Assembly (NCBI GenBank): GCA_028752905.1
Contig: JAQNBH010000017.1
Coordinates: forward strand, 35,982,101-36,046,100
Length of the DNA: 64,000 nucleotides
Source: Cladorhizidae sp. MBARI D1340-BT2
Taxonomy: Eukaryota > Porifera > Demospongiae > Poecilosclerida > Cladorhizidae
Direction: 5' to 3'
Positions 1 to 12,200 of this stretch are shown here, piece after piece. The notes below the pieces were generated by a model. That model was not told the origin of the DNA. It searched no databases and saw nothing but the letters and a program-made list of their open reading frames with translations. The position numbers and the translations under genes were made by a program. Numbering within the stretch: position 1 is the stretch's first letter; each line of letters begins with the position of its first letter.

Positions 1-107
1 TGCTGTTGTCCTGTATCAGCAAATTATTGGTTGTAGTTAACTAAAGTTAAAGTTAAACTTTCACCACAAACTACTATGGTTGTTATCAATTATTATTTTA
101 TACTTAC

Positions 108-267
108 CTGCCAAGTTTCTGGCAGTTCTAAAGCAAAGACGACAATTACCACATGTAGGTAAGAGACTGAAGTTGGAAAAAGGCGCACTTTCAGGGAGAC
201 ACACCATAGCATCATAACGAGTGTCAGGACTCAAATTCATGATGGTAAATCCTTGATTCATGTATAT
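108..267 (-). CDS. Gene 1 exon 3: second half of FN3-like domain
   Basis: The exon is 160 nt, bounded by an acceptor (CTATAG) and a donor (GTAAGT); it enters in phase 0 and leaves in phase 1. It encodes a stretch with the motifs GFTIMNL, RYDAMVCLP and CGNCRLCFRT. These recur at the same places in the gene 2 exon at 46,145-46,304, which is also exactly 160 nt. The pattern hydrophobic-x-L-x-P-x-T-x-Y fits the end of a fibronectin-III fold. The cluster of cysteines is conserved between paralogues and may form disulfides. Confidence 0.75.
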
Positions 268-3200
268 CTATAGAAAATTGAGATATCCCATGATTACAAT
301 ATACTTAGACCATATGACATGTGCTTACTGGCTTTAGAGTTCGTGTTGATCCCAATTTCAAATTCCTGTATGCCACCACATAACCATCTTCTGTCATCGA
401 TGAAAGGTTTGGATATGAGTTCCACATTAATTCATAACTAAGACCATCAGGGCTTGAGCCACCAGCTCTACTGATATTAGATATCCATCCCATAATATTT
501 TCAGTACATAGTGTCTCATCTTCCCCTTTATCAGATTGACACACCTATATAATATAATATAGGTTTATTGATGCATGTTGATAGATCATAAATTTACCCA
601 ATTAATATCTATAAATAATACTCTTTGCAAGCTCACATAAATGCTTAAACACTACATCCAGGAGTAGGTACAGAGGGTCTGCCCAGAAGGAAAAAACATC
701 GATAGATGTTAGTGCTAATGTGCAGTTCTCTGCAGTGTCCATGCAGACAATGCTTATTGTAGCCATGTTTCTTTGAATTTCCAGAGGTAGTTTGCAGGCA
801 GGCCATTACAAGGTTCTGTACTTACATCTCTAGGATTATAGGATCTTACTGCAGTGAAAAAATGTATGAGAATTTTGTTTCTCCAGAGCATTCCCGATGC
901 TTGTGTGTGGTATAGATCAAGGCACATAGGGGTAACATTCCTTCTTTTTGTTACATTCTTCCTCTGCCCAGTTTGGCTATTAATGTCCATCTTTACCAAG
1001 TACCATGCATGCTTGAAAAAGTAGTTATAGCTAGTACATCACTCAAAAGACACAATACAAAACACCCAAGTTGTTAAGCATATATCTGCTGACTGGCGTA
1101 TATATATATAGCACAATATTATTCATTTGTTTCATTATTATATTTAGTTGAGCAGTGAAGGACTACACAGAGTTCTATCATTATAGTTGATCTGTGAAGG
1201 ACTACACAGAGTTCTATACATTATAGTTGAGACTACACAGAGTTCTATACATTATAGTTGAGCAGTGAAGGACTACACAGAGTTCTATACATTATAGTTG
1301 AGACTACATAGTAGTTAAGTGCAATGCACCATCTCGATGTGAGATCAAAGAGGATCGAATATAGTTATCTGCATGAGATGTGTGCATCAATTGAGTGTAT
1401 GTCATGGGGCATGCGTGAGGTAAGGGGTCATCAATCGGGTGAAGGGCCGTACGTAGTGATATGCATATACAGGTATGGGCTAGGTAAGAGTGAGTATTGT
1501 CTCTCTCCCCCCAAGTCCTACGTCAGGGGGACTGTGTTAGGTTGACCGTTGTCCGTAGCGTATGATCGGCTTAGGCCCTCTCTTGCTGCGTCTGGGTCCA
1601 GGAGCAGGAGTAGTGGTTGTGGGGAAGGAGAGGTTCGGGATCTTCACCAGGTTCTTCAGGTTGGTTTGGATTGGGCTATGGGGGGGTGTCGGGGTACCGA
1701 CAACGGAGGCGTAAGGACCAGCAGCTCTCACAACACCCGCTGGCGGCTGCCAGCTTGGAGTTGGTGCTGGGGGTCCCATTGGTGTCGTTGCGCTCATCGG
1801 AGGACGCATCGGTGTCGCAGAGCTCATCGGAGACAGGGGGTGGATCAGGGGTGGGATAGGGGTATGGGGTAAAATGGATGGAGCTGGTGTTGGTGGCAGT
1901 GGCTGTTGTGAAGGGAGGATGTGGTCCGGCAGTCGACGTTTGAGCGGGTCGTCTGGTGTCGTCGGAGTGGTGACCTGTTTAAGTAGGAAGCGACGGTTGC
2001 GCATTGTCAGTCTGCCATTGCCGTCCAATCTCACTTGGTACTGGTGGTACTGGAGCACCTCGACGATCACTCCTGTTTTGTCCCACTTCGTTGGGTGACG
2101 GCCTGTTTGGTTCTGTACAAAAACCTTGTCACCACAACGAAGGGGGGAGAGGCCGCCGGAGTGCTCGTCCCATCTTGCTCGGCCGAGAGATTGGTGGTGG
2201 GCTAGTGCCTTGTCTCTGATTTGCAGGCGCGAGTCCATGTTCCTTGGCTGTTGCAGCCTTGCTGGGATTCCGGGGAGCAGGTCCCTGATGGGTCGGCCGT
2301 AAAGGCATATGGCCGGCGACATCCTCGTATCAGGGCTGGGGCAGTTTCTGTAGAGGAGTAAAGCTTTAAAGAAGGCCGATTGGAGGGAGCCCCCAGGGCC
2401 GGTGTTGCCCGATATAAGGCGCTTCATGGTCTTGACAGCGGTCTCCGCTCGGTTGTTAGCGTGTGGGTGGTACGCTGAGGATACCCTATGGTGAACGCCC
2501 CAGGTGGATAGGAGCTCTCTTGTGGAGTGTGCGGCAAACTCTGGCCCGCCATCCGACGTCAGGGTGTCGGGTATGCCATAAGTTGCAAAAGTGTCCCTGA
2601 GTATGGTGGCAAGGCCTGTGGCCCCGTTGGTGGCCGGGGCGACGATGGGCCAGCCAGAGTACCGGTCGACCAGCACCAGGTATGCGGATCCCTCGTGGTG
2701 GAAGAAATCCGCACAGAGATGCTGGAAGGGGTACTCTGGTTCCTCCGGTGTGGTCGAGGGCATCGCTGGCTGGGATGGGACGTTGGCGTTGCATGTGGGA
2801 CAGCTGTTTCTTGTAGCTGATATATCAGAGGTTAGGCCTGGCCAGTACAGTGATGAGGTTGCCCGAGCTGTCATCCGGCTGGTGCCCTGGTGCGCCGCAT
2901 GGAGGGCTGCAAGGCATGTTGGTTGTAGGGCGGCAGGAATGATGACACGTTCTCCGTAACAGATGACACCGTCGATGATGGAGAGGTTGTCTATGATTGG
3001 GTAGTATGCCCGGATGGCAGCTGGTAACATGTGCCGGGATTCTGGGGGTCCTTCCTCAACATAGTACATGAGGTCCTGCATTGTCGAGTCGGCCGTGGTG
3101 GCGATTTGGAGCTGCTCCCAGCTCACAGGGATTGTTGTGATGGCTGAGCAGATTGCGTGGTGTAGGCCGTCGTCCTCGATGGGCTGAGGGGAGGCGCAGT

Positions 3201-6200
3201 GGATTGCCTCGTTGGCTGAGTCCTGGCTTCCTGGGCAGGCAGGGCTGGGTGCTGGGATGTCATCTGGGAGGTGGAGTCGTGGTGGTGTTCGGGTCCCGGA
3301 TGGGTGGCGTGAGAGGGCATCGCTGGTGTGATTCCTTACGCCAGGGATGTACACCATCCGGAACCTGTACCGGAGCTTCTTCTCCTTGATATTGCGGAGG
3401 CGTGGGTTTGGTATGTCCTCGAGGCAGCGATCACCGAATAGCTTCAGCAGTGGCTTGTGGTCCACTGCTACAACGAGGTCGCTGCACCCGAGGACGAAGT
3501 GGCGGGCCTTGTCCAAGGCATCGGCTACCGCCAGGGCTTCTCCCTCCATAGGGGCATATCGTGACTCAGCAGCATGGGTGAAGCGCGAGCCCACCAGGGT
3601 GACGCGCCAACCATCCCGGCAACAGAACAAGTCACGGGATGGGCACTGGCAGTGTTTCTGGAACAGCCAGAACCCGATCCCGTCCTTGCTCCAGTCGGTC
3701 GCCAGGCAGGTTGGGCGGTCCTTGTCAAAGATTTCGACACCGACCCTGATGCGCTCGCAGATGTGATGTTTTGAGGTTGCAAAGGCTTCCGCCAGCTCGC
3801 TGGTCCATTCGAAGGGTGTAGATGGTTTCAGGATAGCCCGGAATGGGAGCATTGAAGTAGTCATTGCAAAGGTGTAAGAAACCTGGTTCACAAGGCCAAA
3901 CCAGGCACGTACGTCGGTGATGTTTACTGGGGTTGGAAAGTCAGTGATCGATTGGAGGTATTTGTCAGCGGGTCGTACCTCGGTTGGTGTGACGGTGAAT
4001 CCGGCGAACTCGACAGTGTCCTCGGCAAATCGGAATTTGCATGGGTTTAGGGTGATGCCATTCACGGCACAGATGTGGAGCCACTCAGTCGCCTGATGGA
4101 ATGCTCCCGTGATGTCGTCCGACCAGAGCAGTGCATCGTTGATGCACTTGGTCTTGGACGCCACGTTGGTGACGAGGGCATCGTACCTGGCCGTGTAGGC
4201 ATCACCCGAGGCGATGTAGCCTTGGGGGGCGGTTAGATATCTGTATCTGCCCCATGGGGTAATGAATGTTGTGAAATGCCGATCTCTCTCGTTGAGTGCT
4301 ACGGAGTGGTAGCCATTCCACGCGTCGAAAATGGTCTTCTTGGTTTTGCGTGGAATGGCCCGAGCCTGGTGGAATGGAGATGGGCAGTGAATGGTCTCGC
4401 GCGTGGCGTGCTGGTTTAGGGGTTGAAAATTGATGGTCCTCCTGAGCGACCCGTTCTTCTTGGTGCAAATCACCATGCGGTGGCACCAAGTGACGGGCGT
4501 GCCCAGGGGGACCTTCTCCAACACGCCAAGGCGGACGTCCCGGTCAAGACCGGCCTTCACCTCATCCTGCCAGTGGATGGAGATGGCGATGGGATTGTGG
4601 CAAGGCTTGGGGATGGCGGTGGGGTCGATGCTCAGGGATAAGGGGGGTCCAGACATCATTGGGAGGGGCTGGTGCTCACAGACGTTGAACGCACTCGCTG
4701 AGTATAGTTCCAGCAAGTGACGCTCAAGTCTGTGGCAGTTTTCCTCAGTGCCGGGGAAGGGCAGGGAGGAGGGTCTGTCTGGGGGGGGTGCCCTGGTTGG
4801 GCATGAGCAAGGTCTGAGGGGGGTGGGTGCAGTGTGCCTCACCATGGGTGGAGTAGTGGTATGGGGTCCTGGAGGTTTGGCCTGCAGGTCCGCTGTGGTG
4901 TTCATCTGGGGAGGTCTGGGCACATGATGGATGGGTCTGGTCTGCAGGTCATCAGTTCTGGTCAGCAGGTTCTCAGGTCTGGTCAGCAGGTCCTGGGCTG
5001 GTGACAGTGGCTGATCAGGGGTCGCCCATGTATTCGTGCCGTTTCCCGAAGGTGGCGTCGACGTACAGAGGGGGAACCCCTTAGCGATCAGCCCAAGGTC
5101 ATAGCAGGTGGCCAGGCTCAGGTATAGCTTGGTGGCCAGAGGGCAAAAGTAGACCATCTGCCTGGTCTCTCGAATGGTGTGGCAAGACTTGATCCGTAGG
5201 AGGGCAGCCCCGATGATGGGGAGGGCATTGCCACTTGCTGATGACATGGAGAGGGTGGCCGGGATGAGGTCGTGGGGGCGGAGGGGGAGTTCGCGCATCA
5301 GGAGGGGTCCAGCCAGACAGCTTTGGCAGCCAGTGTCGGCCAGGGCAGTGGTGGTCAGGTTGTGGCGCTCTTCCCTCAAGGTGTGGCCATGGGCCCGGTA
5401 GTCTGCCTTGTAAGTCGAGACCTTCACCTGCATATTCGGTTGGGGTGGAGATTGACGTTGCACCCAGGTGTTAGTGGACGAGTCCCATGACTGGTGTGGT
5501 AGTGAGCCCTCGGATAGTGTGTTGGTTTCCTCCGTGATGGCACTCTCCTGCTCGGCCTGCTTTTGCCAGCAGAGGTGGGCATAATGGTTGGTGCGGCCAC
5601 AGGACGAGCAGGTGGAGCCAAAGGCCGGGCATTGGGTGCGCCTGATGGCCGTTCGTGCTCTCTCCCCGTGGCCTTGATTGCCACAAAAGCAGCATGTGGC
5701 CTTTGGGTTAGTGGGCGGCCTGCCGGTGTTGGGTTGCCCTTTGTGTGGGATGGGCTGGTTCCTTGGTGGTGGCTGCAGGCGGTTTGGTTTGCTGGTGGGG
5801 TCTCTCACGGATGATCGTGGGGTGGGTGGGCGCTGTTGTTGCCTGTAACCACTCCGGAGGGCATCTTCATGGTCAGCCTCCTCGTCGATAATAAGGTTTG
5901 CCGAGGTGGGTGTCATGATGGTGACCGCGGACCGCTTGCCCGCGGCCCTCACCTCAACAAATCTTATTGTCTCCTCCACGGTTATGGCCTGGTTGGTGTC
6001 TTTGAGGAGGTCCTCCTGGATGTCGGGGTCGGCGAGACCAACGCAGAGCTGATCTGCGACCCTCTGCTCCCCCTGGTTATTTACCACGTCGCAACCCGAG
6101 CATTTCTTGACGAACATGCAGACTTTCGCTTGGCCGCGGAGCCTGGCAGCAAAGGAGCGGATGGGCTCCCCCCGGTCCTGGACCATTCTGGAGAGCGCAA

Positions 6201-9200
6201 CACGGGCGACCTTCGGGTTTTCCTCCCGGACAGCGAGGGCTTTGATGGCTACCAGGAGGTCTGCTTCGGTATGCTCCTCTATAGGTAAGGGACCCACAAT
6301 GTTCCGTGTGACGTCACGTCTCAGCTTGGAATCTAAGCACTCCAGCAGTTGGATTGCCACGTCGGGGCCAGCCAGATGGACGGCGAGGGAGTAGGCCCTC
6401 CATCTGGTTAAGAAATAGTGCCACCCCTCAGTGGTCCCTCCGGCTGTGACCTCTGGGCGGCGGACAGGCGTTGGTTTAGTCCTGGCAGCTTGACTATGAA
6501 CCAGCATGTGGCCATTCAGTAGGGCGGCCACCACTACTGGGGGCGTCCCATCCGGTGTGGCAAAGTCACAGCCCGGGTAGGGGCAGTTCACTGCCATGAG
6601 GGTGGTGGGCAGGAATTGGGATTTCGACATTGGACGATCCCCTAGCCAGTACTTTTGCCGGTGGAGTCTCTAGCAACTATCAAATGCTACGCTGACTGAA
6701 TTGATGCACACATAGTTAAGTGCAATGCACCATCTCAATGTCAGATCAAAGAGGATCGAATATAGTTATTATCTACATGAGATGTGTGCATCAATTGAGT
6801 GTATGTCATGGAGCATGCACGAGGTAAGGGGTCATCAATCGGGTGAAGGGCCGTACGTAGTGATATGCATATACAGGTATGGGCTAGGTAAGAGTGAGTA
6901 TTGTCTACATAGAGTCCTATACATTATAGTTGAGCAGTGAAGGACTACATAGAGTTCTATATATTTAGTTGAGCAGTGAACGACTACACAGAGTTCTATA
7001 CATTATAGTTGAGCAGTGAAGGATTACACAGAGTTCTATACATTACAGTTGAGCAGTGAAGGACTACATAGAGTTCTAGTTGAGCAGTGAAGGACTACAC
7101 AGAGTTGTATATATATTATGGTTGAGCAGTGATGGACTACACAGAGTTCTATACATTATAGTTGAGCAGTGAAGGACTACACAGAGTTCTATATATTATA
7201 GTTGAGCAGTGAAGGACTACATAGAGTTCTATATATTATATTTGAGCAGTGAAGGACTACATAGAGTTCTATACATTATAGTTGAGCTGTGAAGGACTAC
7301 ATAGAGTTCTATATATTTAGTTGAGCAGTGAACGACTACACAGAGTTCTATACATTATAGTTGAGCAGTGAAGGACTACACAGAGTTCTATACATTATAG
7401 TTGAGCAGTGAAGGACTACACAGAGTTGTATATATTATAGTTGAGCAGTGAAGGACTACACAGAGTTCTATATATTTAGTTAAGCAGTGAAGGACTACAT
7501 AGAGTTCTATACATTATAGTTGAGCAGTGAAGGACTACATAGAGTTCTATATATTTAGTTGAGCAGTGAAGGACTACACAGAGTTCTATACATTATAGTT
7601 GAGCAGTGAAGGACTACACAGAGTTCTATATATTTAGTTGAGCAGTGAACGACTACACAGAGTTCTATACATTATAGTTGAGCAGTGAAGGACTACACAG
7701 AGTTCTATACATTATAGTTGAGCAGTGAAGGACTACACAGAGTTCTATACATTATAGTTCAGCAGTGATGGACTACACAGAGTTCTATACATTATAGTTG
7801 AGCAGTGAAGGACTACACAGAGTTCTATACATTATAGTTGAGCAGTGAAGGACTACACAGAGTTCTATATATTATAGTTGAGCAGTGAAGGACTACATAG
7901 AGTTCTATACATTATAGTTGAGCAGTGAAGGACTACATAGAGTTCTATATATTTAGTTAAGCAGTGAAGGACTACATAGAGTTCTATACATTATAGTTGA
8001 GCAGTGAAGGACTACATAGAGTTCTATATATTTAGTTGAGCAGTGAAGGACTACACAGAGTTCTATACATTATAGTTGAGCAGTGAAGGACTACACAGAG
8101 TTCTATATATTTAGTTGAGCAGTGAAGGACTACACAGAGTTCTATACATTATAGTTGAGCAGTGAAGGACTACACAGAGTTCTATACATTATAGTTCAGC
8201 AGTGAAGGACTACACAGAGTTCTATACATTATACTTGAGCAGTGAAGGACTACACAGAGTTCTATACATTATAGTTGAGCAGTGAAGAACTACACAGAGT
8301 TCTATACATTATAGTTGAGCAGTGAAGGACTAAATAGAGTTGTATATATTTAGTTGAGCAGTGAACAACTACACAGAGTTCTATACATTATAGTTGAGCA
8401 GTGAAGGACTACACAGAGTTCTATACATTATAGTTGAGCAGTGAAGGACTACATAGAATTCTATACATTATAGTTGAGCAGTCAAGGACTACACAGAGTT
8501 CTATACATTATAGTTGAGCAGTGAAAGACTACATAGAGTTCTATACATTATAGTTGAGCAGTGAAAGACTACATAGAGTTCTATATATTTAGTTGAGCAG
8601 TGAAAGACCACACAGAGTTCTATATATTTAGTTGAGCAGTGAAGGACTACACAGAGTTCTATACATTATAGTTGAGCAGTGAAGGATAGTTGAGCAGTGA
8701 ACTACACAGAGTACTATATATTATAGTTGAGCAGTGAAGGACTAAACAGAGTTCTATACATTATAGTTGAGCAGTGAAGGACTACATAGTGTCCTATACA
8801 TTATAGTTGAGCAGTGAAGGACTACACAGAGTTCTATACATTATAGTTGAGCAGTGAAGGACTACACAGAGTTCTATACATTATAGTTGAGCAGTGAAGG
8901 ACTACGCAGAGTTGTATATATTTAGTTGAGCAGTGAACAACTACACAGAGTTCTATACATTATAGTTGAGCAGTGAAGGACTACACAGAGTTCTATACAT
9001 TATAGTTGAGCAGTGAAGGACTACATAGAGTCCTATACATTATAGCTGAGCAGTGAAGGACTACACAGAGTTCTATACATTATAGTTGAGCAGTGAAGGA
9101 ATACACAGAGTTCTTTACATTATAGTTGAGCAGTGAAGGATTACGCAGAGTTGTATATATTTAGTTGAGCAGTGAACAACTACACAGAGTTCTATACATT

Positions 9201-12200
9201 ATAGTTGAGCAGTGAAGGACTACACAGAGTTCTATACATTATAGTTGAGCAGTGAAGGACTACACAGAGTTCTATATATTTAGTTGAGCAGTGAACGACT
9301 ACACAGAGTTCTATACATTATAGTTGAGCAGTGAAGGACTACACAGAGTTCTATACATTATAGTTGAGCAGTGAAGGACTACACAGAGGTCTATACATTA
9401 TAGTTGAGCAGTGAAGGACTACACAGAGTTCTATACATTATAGTTGAGACTACATAGAGTCCTATACATTATAGTTGAGCAGTGAAGGACTACATAGAGT
9501 TCTATACATTATAGTTGAGCAGTGAAGGACTACATAGAGTTCTATATATTTAGTTGAGCAGTGAAGGACTACACATAGTTCTATACATTATAGTTGAGCA
9601 GTGAAGGACTACACAGAGTTCTATATATTTAGTTAAGCAGTGAAGGACTACATAGAGTTCTATACATTATAGTTGAGCAGTGAAGGACTACATAGAGTTC
9701 TATATATTTAGTTGAGCAGTGAAGGACTACACAGAGTTCTATATATTTAGTTGAGCAGTGAACGACTACACAGAGTTCTATACATTATAGTTGAGCAGTG
9801 AAGAACTACACAGAGTTCTATACATTATAGTTGAGCAGTGAAGAACTACACAGAGTTCTATACATTATAGTTGAGCAGTGAAGGACTACATAGAGTTGTA
9901 TATATTTAGTTGAGCAGTGAACAACTACACAGAGTTCTATACATTATAGTTGAGCAGTGAAGGACTACACAGAGTTCTATACATTATAGTTGAGCAGTGA
10001 AGGACTACACAGAGTTCTATACATTATAGTTGAGCAGTGAAAGACTACATAGAGTTCTATACATTATAGTTGAGCAGTGAAAGACTACATAGAAGTTCTA
10101 TATATTTAGTTGAGCAGTGAAGGACCACACAGAGTTCTATACATTATAGTTGAGCAGTGAAGGACTACACAGAGTTCTATACATTATAGTTGAGTAGTGA
10201 AGGACTACACAGAGTTCTATACATTATAGTTGAGCAGTGAAAGACTACATAGAGTTCTATACATTATAGTTGAGCAGTGAAAGACTACATAGAGTTCTAT
10301 ATATTTAGTTGAGCAGTGAAGGACCACACAGAGTTCTATATATTTAGTTGAGCAGTGAAGGACTACACAGAGTTCTATACATTATAGTTGAGCAGTGAAG
10401 GACTACACAGAGTTCTATACATTATAGTTGAGCAGTGAAGGACTACACAGAGTTCTATACATTATAGTTGAGCAGTGAAGGACTACACAGAGTTCTATAC
10501 ATTATAGTTGAGCAGTGAAGGACTACGCAGAGTTGTATATATTTAGTTGAGCAGTGAACAACTACACATAGTTCTATACATTATAGTTGAGCAGTGAAGG
10601 ACTACACAGAGTTCTATACATTATAGTTGAGCAGTGAAGGACTACGCAGAGTTGTATATATTTAGTTGAGCAGTGAACGACTACACAGAGTTCTATACAT
10701 TATAGTTGAGCAGTGAAGGACTACACAGAGTTCTATACATTATAGTTGAGCAGTGAAAGACTACATAGAGTTCTATACATTATAGTTGAGCAGTGAAAGA
10801 CTACATAGAGTTCTATATATTTAGTTGAGCAGTGAAGGACCACACAGAGTTCTATATATTTAGTTGAGCAGTGAACGACTACACAGAATTCTATACATTA
10901 TAGTTGAGCAGTGAAGGACTACACAGAGTTCTATACATTATAGTTGAGCAGTGAAGGACTACACAGAGTTCTATACATTATAGTTGAGCAGTGAAGGACT
11001 ACACAGAGTTCTATACATTATAGTTGAGCAGTGAAGGACTACACAGAGTTCTATACATTATAGTTGAGCAGTGAAGGACTACGCAGAGTTGTATATATTT
11101 AGTTGAGCAGTGAACAACTACACAGAGTTCTATACATTATAGTTGAGCAGTGAAGGACTACACAGAGTTCTATACATTATAGTTGAGCAGTGAAGGACTA
11201 CACAGAGTTCTATACATTATAGTTGAGCAGTGAAGGACTACACAGAGTTCTATACATTATAGTTGAGCAGTGAAGGACTACACAGAGTTCTATACATTAT
11301 AGTTGAGCAGTGAAGGACTACATAGAGTTCTATACATTATAGTTGAGCAGTCAAGGACTACACAGAGTTCTATACATTATAGTTGAGCAGTGAAAGACTA
11401 CATAGAGTTCTATACATTATAGTTGAGCAGTGAAAGACTACATAGAGTTCTATATATTTAGTTGAGCAGTGAAAGACCACACAGAGTTCTATATATTTAG
11501 TTGAGCAGTGAAGGACTACACAGAGTTCTATACATTATAGTTGAGCAGTGAAGAATAGTTGAGCAGTGAACTACACAGAGTACTATATATTATAGTTGAG
11601 CAGTGAAGGACTAAACAGAGTTCTATACATTATAGTTGAGCAGTGAAGGACTACATATTGTCCTATACATTATAGTTGAGCAGTGAAGGACTACACAGAG
11701 TTCTATACATTATAGTTGAGCAGTGAAGGACTACACAGAGTTCTATACATTATAGTTGAGCAGTGAAGGACTACGCAGAGTTGTATATATTTAGTTGAGC
11801 AGTGAACAACTACACAGAGTTCTATACATTATAGTTGAGCAGTGAAGGACTACACAGAGTTCTATACATTATAGTTGAGCAGTGAAGGACTACATAGAGT
11901 CCTATACATTATAGTTGAGCAGTGAAGGACTACACAGAGTTCTATATATTTAGTTGAGCAGTGAACGACTACACAGAGTTCTATACATTATAGTTGAGCA
12001 GTGAAGGACTACGCAGAGTTGTATATATTTAGTTGAGCAGTGAACAACTACACAGAGTTCTATACATTATAGTTGAGCAGTGAAGGACTACACAGAGTTC
12101 TATACATTATAGTTGAGCAGTGAAGGACTACACAGAGTTCTATACATTATAGTTGAGCAGTGAAGGACTACACAGAGTTCTATACATTATAGTTGAGCAG

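Larger units (their letters stand above)
1312..6906 (-). mobile_element. Ty3/gypsy LTR retrotransposon A, structurally complete
   Basis: A 5,595-bp element with two LTRs (1312-1502 and 6713-6906), a polypurine tract next to the 3' LTR (1503-1512) and one uninterrupted gag-pol frame. The direct repeat ACATAG flanks it (1306-1311 and 6907-6912). Removing the element and one copy of the repeat restores an array unit like the one near 9,446. The LTRs differ by about six substitutions and one 3-bp indel, so insertion was fairly recent. The LTR termini are AG...TA rather than TG...CA. The primer-binding position is complementary to the LTR itself (see separate entry). A related fragment lies at 54,030-56,408. 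Confidence 0.95.

Noticed and set aside
754..999. 81-codon minus-strand ORF as an extra ectodomain exon of gene 1
   Set aside because: No counterpart in gene 2 and no family signature; exon 1 joins exon 2 in phase without it.
1312..1502. 8-bp target duplication CTACATAG for element A
   Set aside because: Two of the bases also match the LTR end; 6 bp (ACATAG) is the consistent reading.
1549..6394. Plus-strand ORFs opposite element A
   Set aside because: Shadows of the GC-rich minus-strand gag-pol frame.
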